This document shows, piece by piece, positions 17,687-26,419 of a DNA stretch of 50,081 nucleotides. A model generated the notes under the pieces. It saw nothing but the letters and a program-made list of their open reading frames with translations. It did no database searches and was not told the origin of the DNA. A program made the position numbers and the translations under genes. Within the stretch, counting starts at the first letter, position 1; each line of letters starts with the position of its first letter. This stretch comes from Pelosinus sp. (lineage in GTDB: Bacteria; Bacillota; Negativicutes; Propionisporales; Propionisporaceae), in NCBI GenBank assembly GCA_021372375.1, contig JAJFUN010000064.1, positions 1-50,081 on the forward strand, in the 5' to 3' direction.

Positions 17687-18019
17687 TTATTGGGGCATTC
17701 GGACAACTTGTATCAAATCATTCTTATTTTTAGTTGCCAAATGATAATCATTTGTCATTTGCACAGCCTGAACCTTGCAAACGCTAGCGCAAAGGCCGCA
17801 AAAAATGCATTTTGTATAAGCGATAGATAGTTCTTGACCTTGGCCTTTCTGCGCTACGTTGATGGCTCCCGCTGGACATGCCGCCACACAAGCTCCGCAA
17901 TTCTTGCACTTATGGGGCTGTATATCCAGTTTCCCGCGATAGCGCTGAGATGCTTCTCTTAATGGCAGCTTGTGCGTGACAACCCCGGTCTTCCAAATCT
18001 TACGAATTACCTCAAACAT
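17687..18019 (-). CDS. hyfH: Hydrogenase 2[4Fe-4S] ferredoxin-like subunit (HyfH/HycF-like)
   Basis: The start is ATG 18019, preceded by GAAGGAGAAGGA; a longer reading to 18088 would overlap the large-subunit gene. The 110-residue protein has two CxxCxxCxxxC clusters: C38, C41, C44, C48 and C71, C74, C77, C81. This matches NuoI/HyfH electron-transfer subunits. It probably accepts electrons from a soluble ferredoxin or a formate dehydrogenase, neither of which is encoded in the window. Confidence 0.92.
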   Translation of the reverse strand: MFEVIRKIWKTGVVTHKLPLREASQRYRGKLDIQPHKCKNCGACVAACPAGAINVAQKGQGQELSIAYTKCIFCGLCASVCKVQAVQMTNDYHLATKNKNDLIQVVRMPQ

Positions 18020-18056
18020 CTCGTTTCCTTCTCCTTCTACAGCCAAATTAAGTGCC

Positions 18057-19646
18057 TTAACGGTCGCAGCACGCATAGCATAATTCAAAGCTTTTATTAA
18101 TTAGCGGAAAGTCAGGTACAATATTACCGGGAACAGCCAAGGCAACCGCCGGCCAATTGCTATAGGTCGCTGAACGCACCCGATACCGCTCTACCGTTTC
18201 ATTTGGCCCGGTCATTAGCCAATGCACCGTTTCTCCCTTAGAAGATTCTACCCAGCCCATGCCCCGCGCATAGGGTGAAATGGGTGGAAGCCCCACGCTG
18301 ACATCCCCTGTCGGCATCTGGATAAATATTTGGCGAATAATAGATATAGACTGAAAAACTTCGTCAATGCGCACACGAATTCTCGCCAAAACATCCCCTT
18401 CCGTATAAACCGGCACAGTAAATGAGACTTTATCATAGGCAGCATACGGCTGGTCGCGGCGAATATCAATATTCCTGCCAGAAGCCCTAGCTGCCACGCC
18501 TACAACCTCTAAATCGTTTGCCTGCTTTAGCGTAAGTATGCCGGTTTTACTCATACGGTCAACCGCGATATCATGAGAAAGCAGTATGTCAACTAATTCA
18601 GTAAAACCAATTTCAATCTTATTTAATGTAGAAAGAATATCAGCATAATCCGGATGAGCTATGTCAAACCGCACCCCGCCAAGATCTACGATACCCCGCA
18701 AATAACGATGCCCAGCAATTCGTTCATTGAGCATTAAGAGTTCTTCGCGCAAAATCGTTCCCTGGCTCACGCCTACAGCAAAACCAAAACCGGCGCATAT
18801 ATTGCCGACATCGCCGATATGATTGTAGAGCCGCTCTAGTTCAAGAAATAAGGTGCGAAGATACTTCGCCCTCAGCGGAATTTCTACGGCTGCCGCTGCT
18901 TCAACAGCCTGAGCAAAGGACACCGCATGCGATAAAGCACATACCCCGCAGATTCTTTCTGCTAAAAACAGCGCCTTGCTGAGCGGCATTCCCTCACTAG
19001 CCTTCTCTAAACCGCGATGCGTAAAAAACAATCTCGCATCAAGATACAAAACAGTATCGCCGACAGCGCCAAACCGAAAATGGCCTGGTTCAATAATTCC
19101 TGCGTGAATAGGCCCTACCGGTATTTCGGTAACCTCATCTCCTTCATACTGCATAAAGGACTCCCGGCTTTTTACTCTTGGAGCATTCTGGCTTACGTCG
19201 AATTCTTTGCGCAAAGGGTGTATTTCCTCCGGCCAGTCACCGTGCAGTATAAGCGGCCTTAAATCAGGATGGCCCTGCGGCCTAAGTCCTAGCAAGTCTT
19301 TTACTTCCCTTTCGTACCAATTTAGGGCAGGAAACTCAGCTGCTAAGGACGGAAAGGTTGAATCCTCTTCGGGAGTCATCGTTTTAACAGTAATAAACTG
19401 CTGGGTTTCATCAAATGAAAATACATAATATAACACGAATGACCCGGCAAACTCTCGTTCGTCACTGCCAACCATGGTAAATAAACGCCCCTCTTTTTCT
19501 TGGCAAAGAAACCGGCAAACCTCAGCCAACTGATCTTTCTTTACGACAATTTCCGTCTCATTAGGCTGGCGTATAGTAAACGACAGTATCTTTTCCCCTA
19601 ACTGCTGCTTGATACGAGTAAGAAATAGTTTCTTATTTTTAAGCAT
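18057..19646 (-). CDS. hyfG: Group 4 [NiFe]-hydrogenase large subunit fused to NuoC-like domain (HyfG/HycE-like)
   Basis: The start is taken as ATG 19646; TTG 19652 is an alternative. The 529-residue protein has an N-terminal 30-kDa NuoC-like domain (WYEREVKDLLGL near 110-121) followed by the catalytic NuoD-like domain. The [NiFe] ligands are C233 and C236 (RICGVC) and C523 and C526 (LCYACCDR). The protein ends directly after CDR at 529, so there is no C-terminal extension to be cleaved by a maturation protease. It forms or consumes H2. The NuoC fusion favours the formate-hydrogenlyase-like (Hyc/Hyf) branch rather than Ech. Confidence 0.93.
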   Translation of the reverse strand: MLKNKKLFLTRIKQQLGEKILSFTIRQPNETEIVVKKDQLAEVCRFLCQEKEGRLFTMVGSDEREFAGSFVLYYVFSFDETQQFITVKTMTPEEDSTFPSLAAEFPALNWYEREVKDLLGLRPQGHPDLRPLILHGDWPEEIHPLRKEFDVSQNAPRVKSRESFMQYEGDEVTEIPVGPIHAGIIEPGHFRFGAVGDTVLYLDARLFFTHRGLEKASEGMPLSKALFLAERICGVCALSHAVSFAQAVEAAAAVEIPLRAKYLRTLFLELERLYNHIGDVGNICAGFGFAVGVSQGTILREELLMLNERIAGHRYLRGIVDLGGVRFDIAHPDYADILSTLNKIEIGFTELVDILLSHDIAVDRMSKTGILTLKQANDLEVVGVAARASGRNIDIRRDQPYAAYDKVSFTVPVYTEGDVLARIRVRIDEVFQSISIIRQIFIQMPTGDVSVGLPPISPYARGMGWVESSKGETVHWLMTGPNETVERYRVRSATYSNWPAVALAVPGNIVPDFPLINKSFELCYACCDR

Positions 19647-19648
19647 AA

Positions 19649-21124
19649 TCAATGTACCCCCTGCAAAATCGCAGACACTTTATAAATTACTTCACTCAAA
19701 AAGGGATGGACATATAACCCGCAGGATAGCACCAGCACCAGGGGAAGAAACAGGGCAATTGTGGAACAAACATTGATTTCCCCGGATACCATTCTGGCCG
19801 GTGCTTGCCCAAACGCCATTTTTATAACATATTGTACCATACCGGCGAAAATCAGGACAACCAAACTGATAAATAAAACAGTAACCGCAATATGTCCTGC
19901 TTTAAAACCTGCCATCATAATCGTAAACTCGCTGATAAAAATATTAAAGGGCGGCGCTCCCGCAATAGCAAACGTCCCTACCAAAAAAATAACGCCTGTT
20001 ATCGGCAGCGATTTAAGCACACCGGAAATACGCTCTATTTGTTTAGAATGATACTTTTGGTTAATGTTCCCCGCTGCTAAGAACATCATTGATTTCGCCA
20101 TCGAGTGATTGAACATATGAAGCAGCGCGCCATAAAGGCCTAGCGGCCCGCCAATGCCGACGCCCAAGGTAATAATGCCAATATGCTCCACACTCGAATA
20201 GGCCAGCATACGTTTTAAATCATGCTGCACTAAGATAAAAGGTACAGTAATGGCAATGGACAAAATGCCGAAAAAGATCAAGTACTGAGCAGCCTGACCG
20301 TGCAGCGTGCTATTGGCAATCGCATATATGCGCAGTACGCCGTAAAGCGCAGTATTCAGCATTACGCCGGATAAAACCGCACTCACTGGTGAAGGAGCCT
20401 GGCTATGCGCATCAGGGAGCCAGAAATGCATAGGTGCGAGGCCTGCCTTGGTACCAAAGCCAACCAGCACAAACACAAAGGCAGTCAGTATCCAGCGGGG
20501 GTTTAAATCCTCAGATACGTGCTGTAATACTGTCCAATTAAGTGCAGCTGGGTTTTCTCCCAGTAGATTAACACCGGAGAGATAAATAAAGATAATACCG
20601 ATTAGGGCAAAGGAAATGCCGACGCTGCCCATAATCAAATACTTCCAGGCAGCCTCTAGCGCCGTTTCTCTTTTATATAAACCAACCAAAAGCGCGGATA
20701 CAATTGTTGTCAGCTCTATACCTACCCACATTAAACCAACGCTGTTAACAACACTCACCGCTACCATTGAAAATATAAAAAGGTGAAACAGTAAATAGAA
20801 CTGGCCAAGCTGCCGTTCATTGATTATCCCTTCCGCCAGCTCATAATTCATATAGCCGATTGAATACAGCGAGGCGGTAAATCCCACAAAAACAACGAGC
20901 CCGATATTAAAGGCGCCCAAGGCATCAATATAAATAAATCCATCCCAGAAAGTCAGCGCACTTTGGCTGAGCACCTGGAAGGCAAGAGCCAGCCCGGCCA
21001 TCAGCGTCAAGGCGGCGCCTGCCGCCTGAACCCAGGCGCAAGAAGGCGTTTTTATCCGCCACGCAATAAATCCAGTAATAAGCGGGGTTAGCATGAGAAT
21101 CCAAAACCAATCCATTAATGTCAT
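19649..21124 (-). CDS. hyfF: Hydrogenase membrane subunit, NuoN/NuoL-type antiporter-like (HyfF-like)
   Basis: The 491-residue, ~14-helix membrane protein is of the proton-translocating antiporter family (Proton_antipo_M), with GTKAGLAPMHFWLPDAHSQA as the conserved loop and conserved charged residues in membrane helices. It overlaps the upstream gene by ATGA; ATG 21115 is an alternative start with better ribosome-binding spacing. It is expected to couple ferredoxin or formate oxidation with H2 evolution to H+ or Na+ pumping. Confidence 0.9.
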   Translation of the reverse strand: MTLMDWFWILMLTPLITGFIAWRIKTPSCAWVQAAGAALTLMAGLALAFQVLSQSALTFWDGFIYIDALGAFNIGLVVFVGFTASLYSIGYMNYELAEGIINERQLGQFYLLFHLFIFSMVAVSVVNSVGLMWVGIELTTIVSALLVGLYKRETALEAAWKYLIMGSVGISFALIGIIFIYLSGVNLLGENPAALNWTVLQHVSEDLNPRWILTAFVFVLVGFGTKAGLAPMHFWLPDAHSQAPSPVSAVLSGVMLNTALYGVLRIYAIANSTLHGQAAQYLIFFGILSIAITVPFILVQHDLKRMLAYSSVEHIGIITLGVGIGGPLGLYGALLHMFNHSMAKSMMFLAAGNINQKYHSKQIERISGVLKSLPITGVIFLVGTFAIAGAPPFNIFISEFTIMMAGFKAGHIAVTVLFISLVVLIFAGMVQYVIKMAFGQAPARMVSGEINVCSTIALFLPLVLVLSCGLYVHPFLSEVIYKVSAILQGVH

Positions 21125-21756
21125 CCCTTCAGATTTTGCATTTTTTCCGTGTTTAAGCTATCAAAAGTGGAATGGATGCGAAAAAGCAGTATGCCAATCA
21201 CAATTACACTCACCAGCACATCAAAGAATATACCAAACTCAACTACCAGCGGCATACCATAAGCAATGGCTTCAGCCACCAGAAAAATCCCATTTTCAAT
21301 GGTAATTAGCCCCACACCCTGCATGATAGCTTTTTTGTGGTCAATCATAATAAACGTACCGAGGAAAATCATAATTACCGATACCGGAAGATAGGTTTCC
21401 CCAAATTTTGCACTTGGCAGGTTTAAATTAGAGGCGATATAGTACCCGGCAGCAGCCAAAACCAACGCTATCAATAAAGAAATATAATGAGTGGTAAAAC
21501 GCTCCACTTCCCGTTTAATATCAATTTTCCAGATAGTATAATAAAGAATAGCTGGTATCAAGATTGCTTTTACTAGCAGCGTGAAAATGGCGGCAACCAG
21601 CAAATGAGAAATACCGGTTTTAAACCACATCACGCAGGCGGTAAGGGACAATAGCACGGCCTGCATCGCTAAAATACCGCACGAATCGCTGATCTTGCGA
21701 ATTTGAAACAACATGATGGTACTGATAAGTAATCCTAGTCCAATTAGTAAAGCCAT
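21121..21756 (-). CDS. hyfE: Hydrogenase membrane subunit HyfE-like
   Basis: The 211-residue membrane protein has about six helices, and its C-terminal part has a NuoK-like layout (ENGIFLVAEAIAYGMPLVVE). Its position between the NuoH-like and NuoN-like genes matches HyfE in hyf operons. It begins 14 bases after the hyfC-like stop. Confidence 0.85.
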   Translation of the reverse strand: MALLIGLGLLISTIMLFQIRKISDSCGILAMQAVLLSLTACVMWFKTGISHLLVAAIFTLLVKAILIPAILYYTIWKIDIKREVERFTTHYISLLIALVLAAAGYYIASNLNLPSAKFGETYLPVSVIMIFLGTFIMIDHKKAIMQGVGLITIENGIFLVAEAIAYGMPLVVEFGIFFDVLVSVIVIGILLFRIHSTFDSLNTEKMQNLKG

Positions 21757-21770
21757 TTATGCCACTCCTT

Positions 21771-22724
21771 TCACATGACCACCCGCATAATAACAGCCAG
21801 CACTGATAACGCCATCGATGCAGCCAATAACTTAGGAACCTTATAAAGACGCATTTTGGCATATGCTGTTTCAATCACAGCAAGCAAAATTCCGAGCAAA
21901 GCTAGCTTGAGCCCATAAATAAAAATGGCTGCCCCCGCCCCTATACTGCTCCAATCCAATGCCATTCCCCATGGAAGAAATGCACTGATAAACAGATTGA
22001 GCATAATAAGCTGCTTGATTTCTGCCGCCCACAGCATCAGCCCCAGATATCTTCCAGAGTACTCCAGCAGCATGCCTTCATGAATCATGGTCAATTCCAG
22101 GTGCGTATCAGGATTATCAACCGGTATGCGTCCTGTCTCAGCAATTACTACAATAAACATGGCCAAAAATGCCAAGGCGTAGGATGGATCAATCAAAGCC
22201 CACTCTTTTCCCGACATGACCTGTACGATTTGCCCTAATTTGGTCGTACCAGAAAGGAGGCATACCGTAAATAACGCCAATAAAAACGCAGGCTCGATAA
22301 TAGCGCCAAGCGCCATCTCCCGACTAGACCCCATGCCGCCAAAGGAACTGCCGGCATCAAGCGCCGCTAGGGCTGTAAAGAAACGAGCTAACCCTAATAA
22401 ATAAATAACCATGATTATATCTCCGGCAACGCCAAGCGGAGCATTCACGATAAAAGTCGGCACCAAGAGTCCGGCAGTAATAACAGCAGTAAATGCTATA
22501 TACGGAGCCACTCTAGTGAGCCATGATGCCTTGTCAGAAATAACAGCATCTTTTTTTAGGTATTTTATAATATCATAGGAAGGCTGCAGGATACTCGGCC
22601 CAATACGGCTTTGCAGCCTGGCTTTCGATTTTTTGATCAGCCCTTGGACAAGCGGCGCTAAAAGCAGCAAAATAGCCGTCTGCAAAACTATCCACCCTGC
22701 CATCTGAATCATTTGTTCTAGCAT
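21771..22724 (-). CDS. hyfC: Hydrogenase membrane subunit, NuoH-like (HyfC/HycD-like)
   Basis: The 317-residue membrane protein has NuoH family signatures: GLIKKSKARLQSRIGPSILQ near the N-terminus, EPAFLLALF near the middle, and ETGRIPVDNPDTHLELTMIH in the cytoplasmic loop that contacts the hydrophilic arm. It anchors the hydrogenase module to the antiporter-like subunits. It starts three bases after the hyfB-like gene. Confidence 0.93.
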   Translation of the reverse strand: MLEQMIQMAGWIVLQTAILLLLAPLVQGLIKKSKARLQSRIGPSILQPSYDIIKYLKKDAVISDKASWLTRVAPYIAFTAVITAGLLVPTFIVNAPLGVAGDIIMVIYLLGLARFFTALAALDAGSSFGGMGSSREMALGAIIEPAFLLALFTVCLLSGTTKLGQIVQVMSGKEWALIDPSYALAFLAMFIVVIAETGRIPVDNPDTHLELTMIHEGMLLEYSGRYLGLMLWAAEIKQLIMLNLFISAFLPWGMALDWSSIGAGAAIFIYGLKLALLGILLAVIETAYAKMRLYKVPKLLAASMALSVLAVIMRVVM

Positions 22725-22726
22725 AA

Positions 22727-24754
22727 TTACACCTGCCTAATCCAAAGTAGCGCCATAATAAGCGTAATGACCATATAGGCCAAATAACTTTGCAAATTTC
22801 CATTTTGTATCATCCTAATTACCTGTGACACTTTGACAGTAAAGGCAACGACCGGTTTATATGCAGCATCTTCAATGGAATGATCATTGTACAAGTGATA
22901 GCCAATTTTCCGGGGATAATAGGCATACTGCTGGTATACCTTTACTTTTTTGTGCGTGCCTGTCAAGCGCTGCATAATGCGCAAGACAGGATGAGAATAA
23001 GCTGTACCGGTGTACTGCATCGAAGACTCAAGCGATGTGCCGCAGTTCCAGGTCTCGTCAATATGGACCTTACCTTTGCCAGCCCAAAAACGAAGAAGTA
23101 GTGCGCCCAGCATCAATATCCCTAGCAAAGTCAAGAGCACTATACCGGGAAATAAAGTTTCTGTTTTTTGCCCGGCAAACGGCACATACCAAATTGCGTC
23201 GCCGCTTAGGTGCGTATGAAACATTTTTTCATTGATATTTTTCGTAATGGCCAGTACAAAGCCCGGCCACACACCTAATACTAAAGAAAAAAGCGCCAAT
23301 ATCGCCATCCCGGCTCGCATAGAGGCAGGAACTTCTGAAGCCCCCCTGGCGTGTTCGCTGCGGGGCATAGCCAAAAAAGCTGTTCCAAAGTGCTTGATAA
23401 TCCCGCCTGCGGCAAAAGCGCCGGTTATACCGAGCGCAGCCGCCGCAAGACCGCCGCTAATTTTCCACCAGGGATTGGGTATATCAAAAGAAAGATGCAA
23501 GAGCGACTGAAAAGTAGCCCATTCACTGATAAAGCCATTAAACGGCGGCAAGGCCGATAACGCCAGTCCCCCAATTAAAAACAACACAGCAGTGTATGGC
23601 ATGCGCTTAATCAGTCCGCCCAGCTCATTGATATTCCTGGTATGCGTAGCGAAGAGAACAGCGCCCGCCCCCATAAACAAGGTTCCTTTAAACATAGCAT
23701 GATTCAAAATATGGTACAGAGCTGCGGTTAGCGCCAGCGCCGCAAGCAAGGACTGCTGCGAAGCGTTAAAAACAAGACAGGCGCCAATGCCCATAAAAAT
23801 AATACCCATATTTTCAGCGCTGCTGTAAGCAAGGAACCGCTTGATATCATTTTCAGCCAAACCAAACAATATGCCAATAAAAGCAGACAGCGCTCCAGCT
23901 GCCAGCACGATGGCGCCCCACCAAACAGGCCCGCCGCCTAAGAAATCAAAAGAAACCCTGAGTAATCCGTACGCCGCAGTTTTTATCATAACAGCTGACA
24001 TAAGCGCCGAGATATGGCTGGGCGCTGCCGGATGAGCCCTAGGAAGCCAAACATGTAGCGGCACGATGCCTGCCTTTGTGCCAAAACCGATTAAAGCCAT
24101 AATAAATATAAGATTTTTGAGCCAATTAGGAAACTGGGCCGACATAGCTTGAAAATCGGTAAAACTGAAACTGCCTGTAAAGAGAAACAAGGCTAAAAAA
24201 GAAAGCGTAATAAAAACTGTGCCGATATGCGTCATTACGACATAAACATAGCCCGCTCGGCGGACTCCCGGGCGTTCATGCTCGTACATCACAAGAAAAA
24301 AAGATACCAGCGACATAAGTTCCCAAGCGATTAAAAAAGCAAACCCGTTATCTACTGTTACCACCAGCACCATTGATAGCAAAAATAAATTTAGGCCGCC
24401 GCCAAGTAGACCGATGTTTTTTTTATGATAGTATTCGGTTACATAACCAATGGAATAAATAGATACCGCCACTGCCAGCATACAGATAATCAGCAGGAAA
24501 AAAGCCGATAAAGCATCAATGCGAAAAGATAAGGAAATATCGGCGATAATGTACCAGGCCGATAAAAAAATAGTTTGCTGCCCAAGTAATACGCCTAGTG
24601 CGGTAATAGCTCCAGTCATCCCTCCCAAAAAGGAAGCTGTATGTGCTATCAGATTTGCGGTGCGCGGCTTTTGACTTACCGCAGCAGCGAACGTACCAAA
24701 TAAAAATAAGGATAAAGTTGTAATAAATACCTTATCCAGACTTGCTTCAATCAT
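22727..24754 (-). CDS. hyfB: Hydrogenase membrane subunit, NuoL-like (HyfB/HycC-like)
   Basis: The 675-residue membrane protein of the NuoL/HyfB family is the first gene of the operon. The conserved loop GTKAGIVPLHVWLPRAHPAA and the following helices with buried Lys and His are present, and the C-terminal ~120 residues form the cytoplasmic tail and last helix typical of HycC/HyfB. With the HyfF-like subunit it gives two antiporter-like modules, so an energy-conserving hydrogenase is expected. Confidence 0.93.
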   Translation of the reverse strand: MIEASLDKVFITTLSLFLFGTFAAAVSQKPRTANLIAHTASFLGGMTGAITALGVLLGQQTIFLSAWYIIADISLSFRIDALSAFFLLIICMLAVAVSIYSIGYVTEYYHKKNIGLLGGGLNLFLLSMVLVVTVDNGFAFLIAWELMSLVSFFLVMYEHERPGVRRAGYVYVVMTHIGTVFITLSFLALFLFTGSFSFTDFQAMSAQFPNWLKNLIFIMALIGFGTKAGIVPLHVWLPRAHPAAPSHISALMSAVMIKTAAYGLLRVSFDFLGGGPVWWGAIVLAAGALSAFIGILFGLAENDIKRFLAYSSAENMGIIFMGIGACLVFNASQQSLLAALALTAALYHILNHAMFKGTLFMGAGAVLFATHTRNINELGGLIKRMPYTAVLFLIGGLALSALPPFNGFISEWATFQSLLHLSFDIPNPWWKISGGLAAAALGITGAFAAGGIIKHFGTAFLAMPRSEHARGASEVPASMRAGMAILALFSLVLGVWPGFVLAITKNINEKMFHTHLSGDAIWYVPFAGQKTETLFPGIVLLTLLGILMLGALLLRFWAGKGKVHIDETWNCGTSLESSMQYTGTAYSHPVLRIMQRLTGTHKKVKVYQQYAYYPRKIGYHLYNDHSIEDAAYKPVVAFTVKVSQVIRMIQNGNLQSYLAYMVITLIMALLWIRQV

Positions 24755-24847
24755 ACCCTAGCCCCCAAAATAGTTTATTATAGTATCTGCTTGGAAAAGA
24801 ATACCTAAATAATCAAATAATCAAATAATCAGATATAAAACTATTTA

Positions 24848-24877
24848 AATATATAATAATTTTATATTGTTTGTCAA
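24848..24877 (-). promoter_or_regulatory. sigmaA promoter of the hydrogenase operon
   Basis: On the minus strand TTGACA (24877-24872), an 18-base spacer and TATATT (24853-24848). The leader then contains three head-to-tail copies of GATTATTT (around 24808-24833), close to the expected start site, which could be an operator for the ArsR protein encoded at the operon end. Confidence 0.7.
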
Positions 24878-24904
24878 TTTTTAATTTTTAATTCCGTAAA
24901 ACAA

Positions 24905-24938
24905 TAAAAAGAAGAACCCTCCACTGCTTAGAAGGTTC
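24905..24938 (-). terminator. Terminator after the FAH remnant
   Basis: GAACCTTC...GAGGGTTC stem followed by TTCTTTTTATTG on the minus strand, just past the remnant's stop. Confidence 0.65.
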
Positions 24939-24953
24939 ATCCCTGTAAAGTAT

Positions 24954-25371
24954 TTATTCTTCTTTTATAAAATTTAGATAAGGAATCTCAAGTGACATTT
25001 GTGAAGTGTTTCCGTCCTGTACTACTTGACCGTTCAATGTCGTAACAATTCGCAAATTGGTCGGATCAATGCCTGTTACAATACAAGTACCAAAAGTATC
25101 AAAGCCCTTACCGCAAGTTAAGCACTTTCGAAGGCTCAACTGAAAAAAATATTTTTATATCATCCACAAAGGCACTTTTTCCAACAAAAACATAGGTACC
25201 ATTTACAATATCTTCAAACACGCCATCCAAGCAGCATACTTCCTGGCCTTCCACTACGCCATAACAGGCTTTACCAGCTTCATCCTGATACCGGATAATT
25301 TCCTTAGACTCTCCGAGCAAATCATTTGCTAAAATTACATTGGTCATTTCAGTGCAAGTGGTGTTCATCAT
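24954..25371 (-). pseudogene. Fumarylacetoacetate hydrolase (FAH) family gene, internally deleted and frameshifted
   Basis: The first ~80 codons from ATG 25371 (after GGAGGG) match an FAH N-terminal domain: CYGVVEGQEVCCLDG and then VEPSKVLN, the usual junction to the catalytic domain. The frame then stops. In the next frame comes KGFDTF followed by DPTNLRIVTTLNG and QDGNTSQM, which are typical of the late part of the FAH barrel. Over 100 central residues, including metal-binding residues, are missing, and the C-terminus after IPYL is cut short. It cannot encode an active enzyme. The divergent LysR gene probably once controlled it. Confidence 0.8.
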
Positions 25372-25471
25372 GATTCCCTCCATTGTTTTAGTATATATTT
25401 CTCGAGTAATTCGTTGTTTTTATTATATAACTATACTAAAACTTATTGAAATATCGAATAATCATGTTATG

Positions 25472-25486
25472 ATAACTATAAGTTAT
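25472..25486. promoter_or_regulatory. Candidate LysR box
   Basis: ATAACTATAAGTTAT is an interrupted dyad with the T-N11-A pattern, in the divergent region between the FAH remnant and the lysR-type gene, 23 bases before its start. Confidence 0.45.
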
Positions 25487-25508
25487 TATACTATGGAGTG
25501 AATAAATT

Positions 25509-26387
25509 ATGGAAATAAGAGAACTAGAGTACTATATTGCGGTTGCTGAACTAAAAAACTTTACTGCGGCTGCCGACAGGCTGCATATATCTCAACCCGC
25601 CATCTCAAAAGCCATCCACAAATTAGAAGAAGAACTTGGGTTTAACCTGATAGATCGAACGCAAAAACGAGTGCTGCTGACCGAAGAGGGCAGGGTCTTT
25701 CTAAAGCTGGCCGAAGATATTTTACAGCGCGTAGCAAATGCTCTAAGTACAATGCAAGAATACAAAGAGCTAACGCGCGGCACCTTCCATATCGCTGTAC
25801 CGCCACTGCTGGGCGCCTATGTTTTCCCTAATCTCTTTGCTTCTTTTAAGCAGAAATATCCTTCCCTAGAAATGTTTGTCGTGGAAGATGGTTCGTCCAC
25901 TGCCCTTGATTTGGTAAAGCACGAAGAGGTTCATGTAGGTCTCCTCATTTTGCCGCCTACTTTAACTGAACTGGCAGTGCATCACATTACCTCTCAGGAA
26001 ATCGTTGTCTGCCTGCCCACCGATCATCGGCTGAGCCGAGAGCCTTTTTTAACTTTTGAACAACTAAAAGATGAACCAGTCATTCTTTATAACGGAGGAT
26101 CTGTCTTACGTTCTGTAATTTTAAAGGAATATGCCAAACGTAACTTGGAGCCACATGTGGCGATTTCAACCAATCAATTTCAGACCATGAAAGCTTTGGT
26201 ATCAAAAGGGGTGGGAATTTCCTTCTTGCCGGCAAACTCAATTAAAGAAGCCCACCGCATGACCATAATACCGCTTTCACCGCATCATTATCTCGATATG
26301 GGCCTTATTTGGAAACCTGATAAGGTTCTCCCGCTGGCCTGTAGAGCTTTTATTGAATTTGTAAAAAACTATTCCTATACAGACTAA
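25509..26387 (+). CDS. LysR-family transcriptional regulator
   Basis: The 292-residue protein has an N-terminal winged helix-turn-helix (AELKNFTAAADRLHISQPAIS at ~14-34) followed by a periplasmic-binding-like effector domain from ~90 to the end. The start follows GGAG. It is divergent from the decayed FAH gene, its likely former target, and convergent with the aminopeptidase gene with which it shares a terminator. Its inducer cannot be predicted. It may now be an orphan or act elsewhere. Confidence 0.93.
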   Translation: MEIRELEYYIAVAELKNFTAAADRLHISQPAISKAIHKLEEELGFNLIDRTQKRVLLTEEGRVFLKLAEDILQRVANALSTMQEYKELTRGTFHIAVPPLLGAYVFPNLFASFKQKYPSLEMFVVEDGSSTALDLVKHEEVHVGLLILPPTLTELAVHHITSQEIVVCLPTDHRLSREPFLTFEQLKDEPVILYNGGSVLRSVILKEYAKRNLEPHVAISTNQFQTMKALVSKGVGISFLPANSIKEAHRMTIIPLSPHHYLDMGLIWKPDKVLPLACRAFIEFVKNYSYTD

Positions 26388-26416
26388 GAAAAAAACAGCC
26401 GTTATGGCTGTTTTTT
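26388..26416. terminator. Bidirectional terminator
   Basis: AAAAAACAGCCGTTATGGCTGTTTTTT serves both the rightward LysR gene and the leftward aminopeptidase gene. Confidence 0.9.
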
Positions 26417-26419
26417 CGC

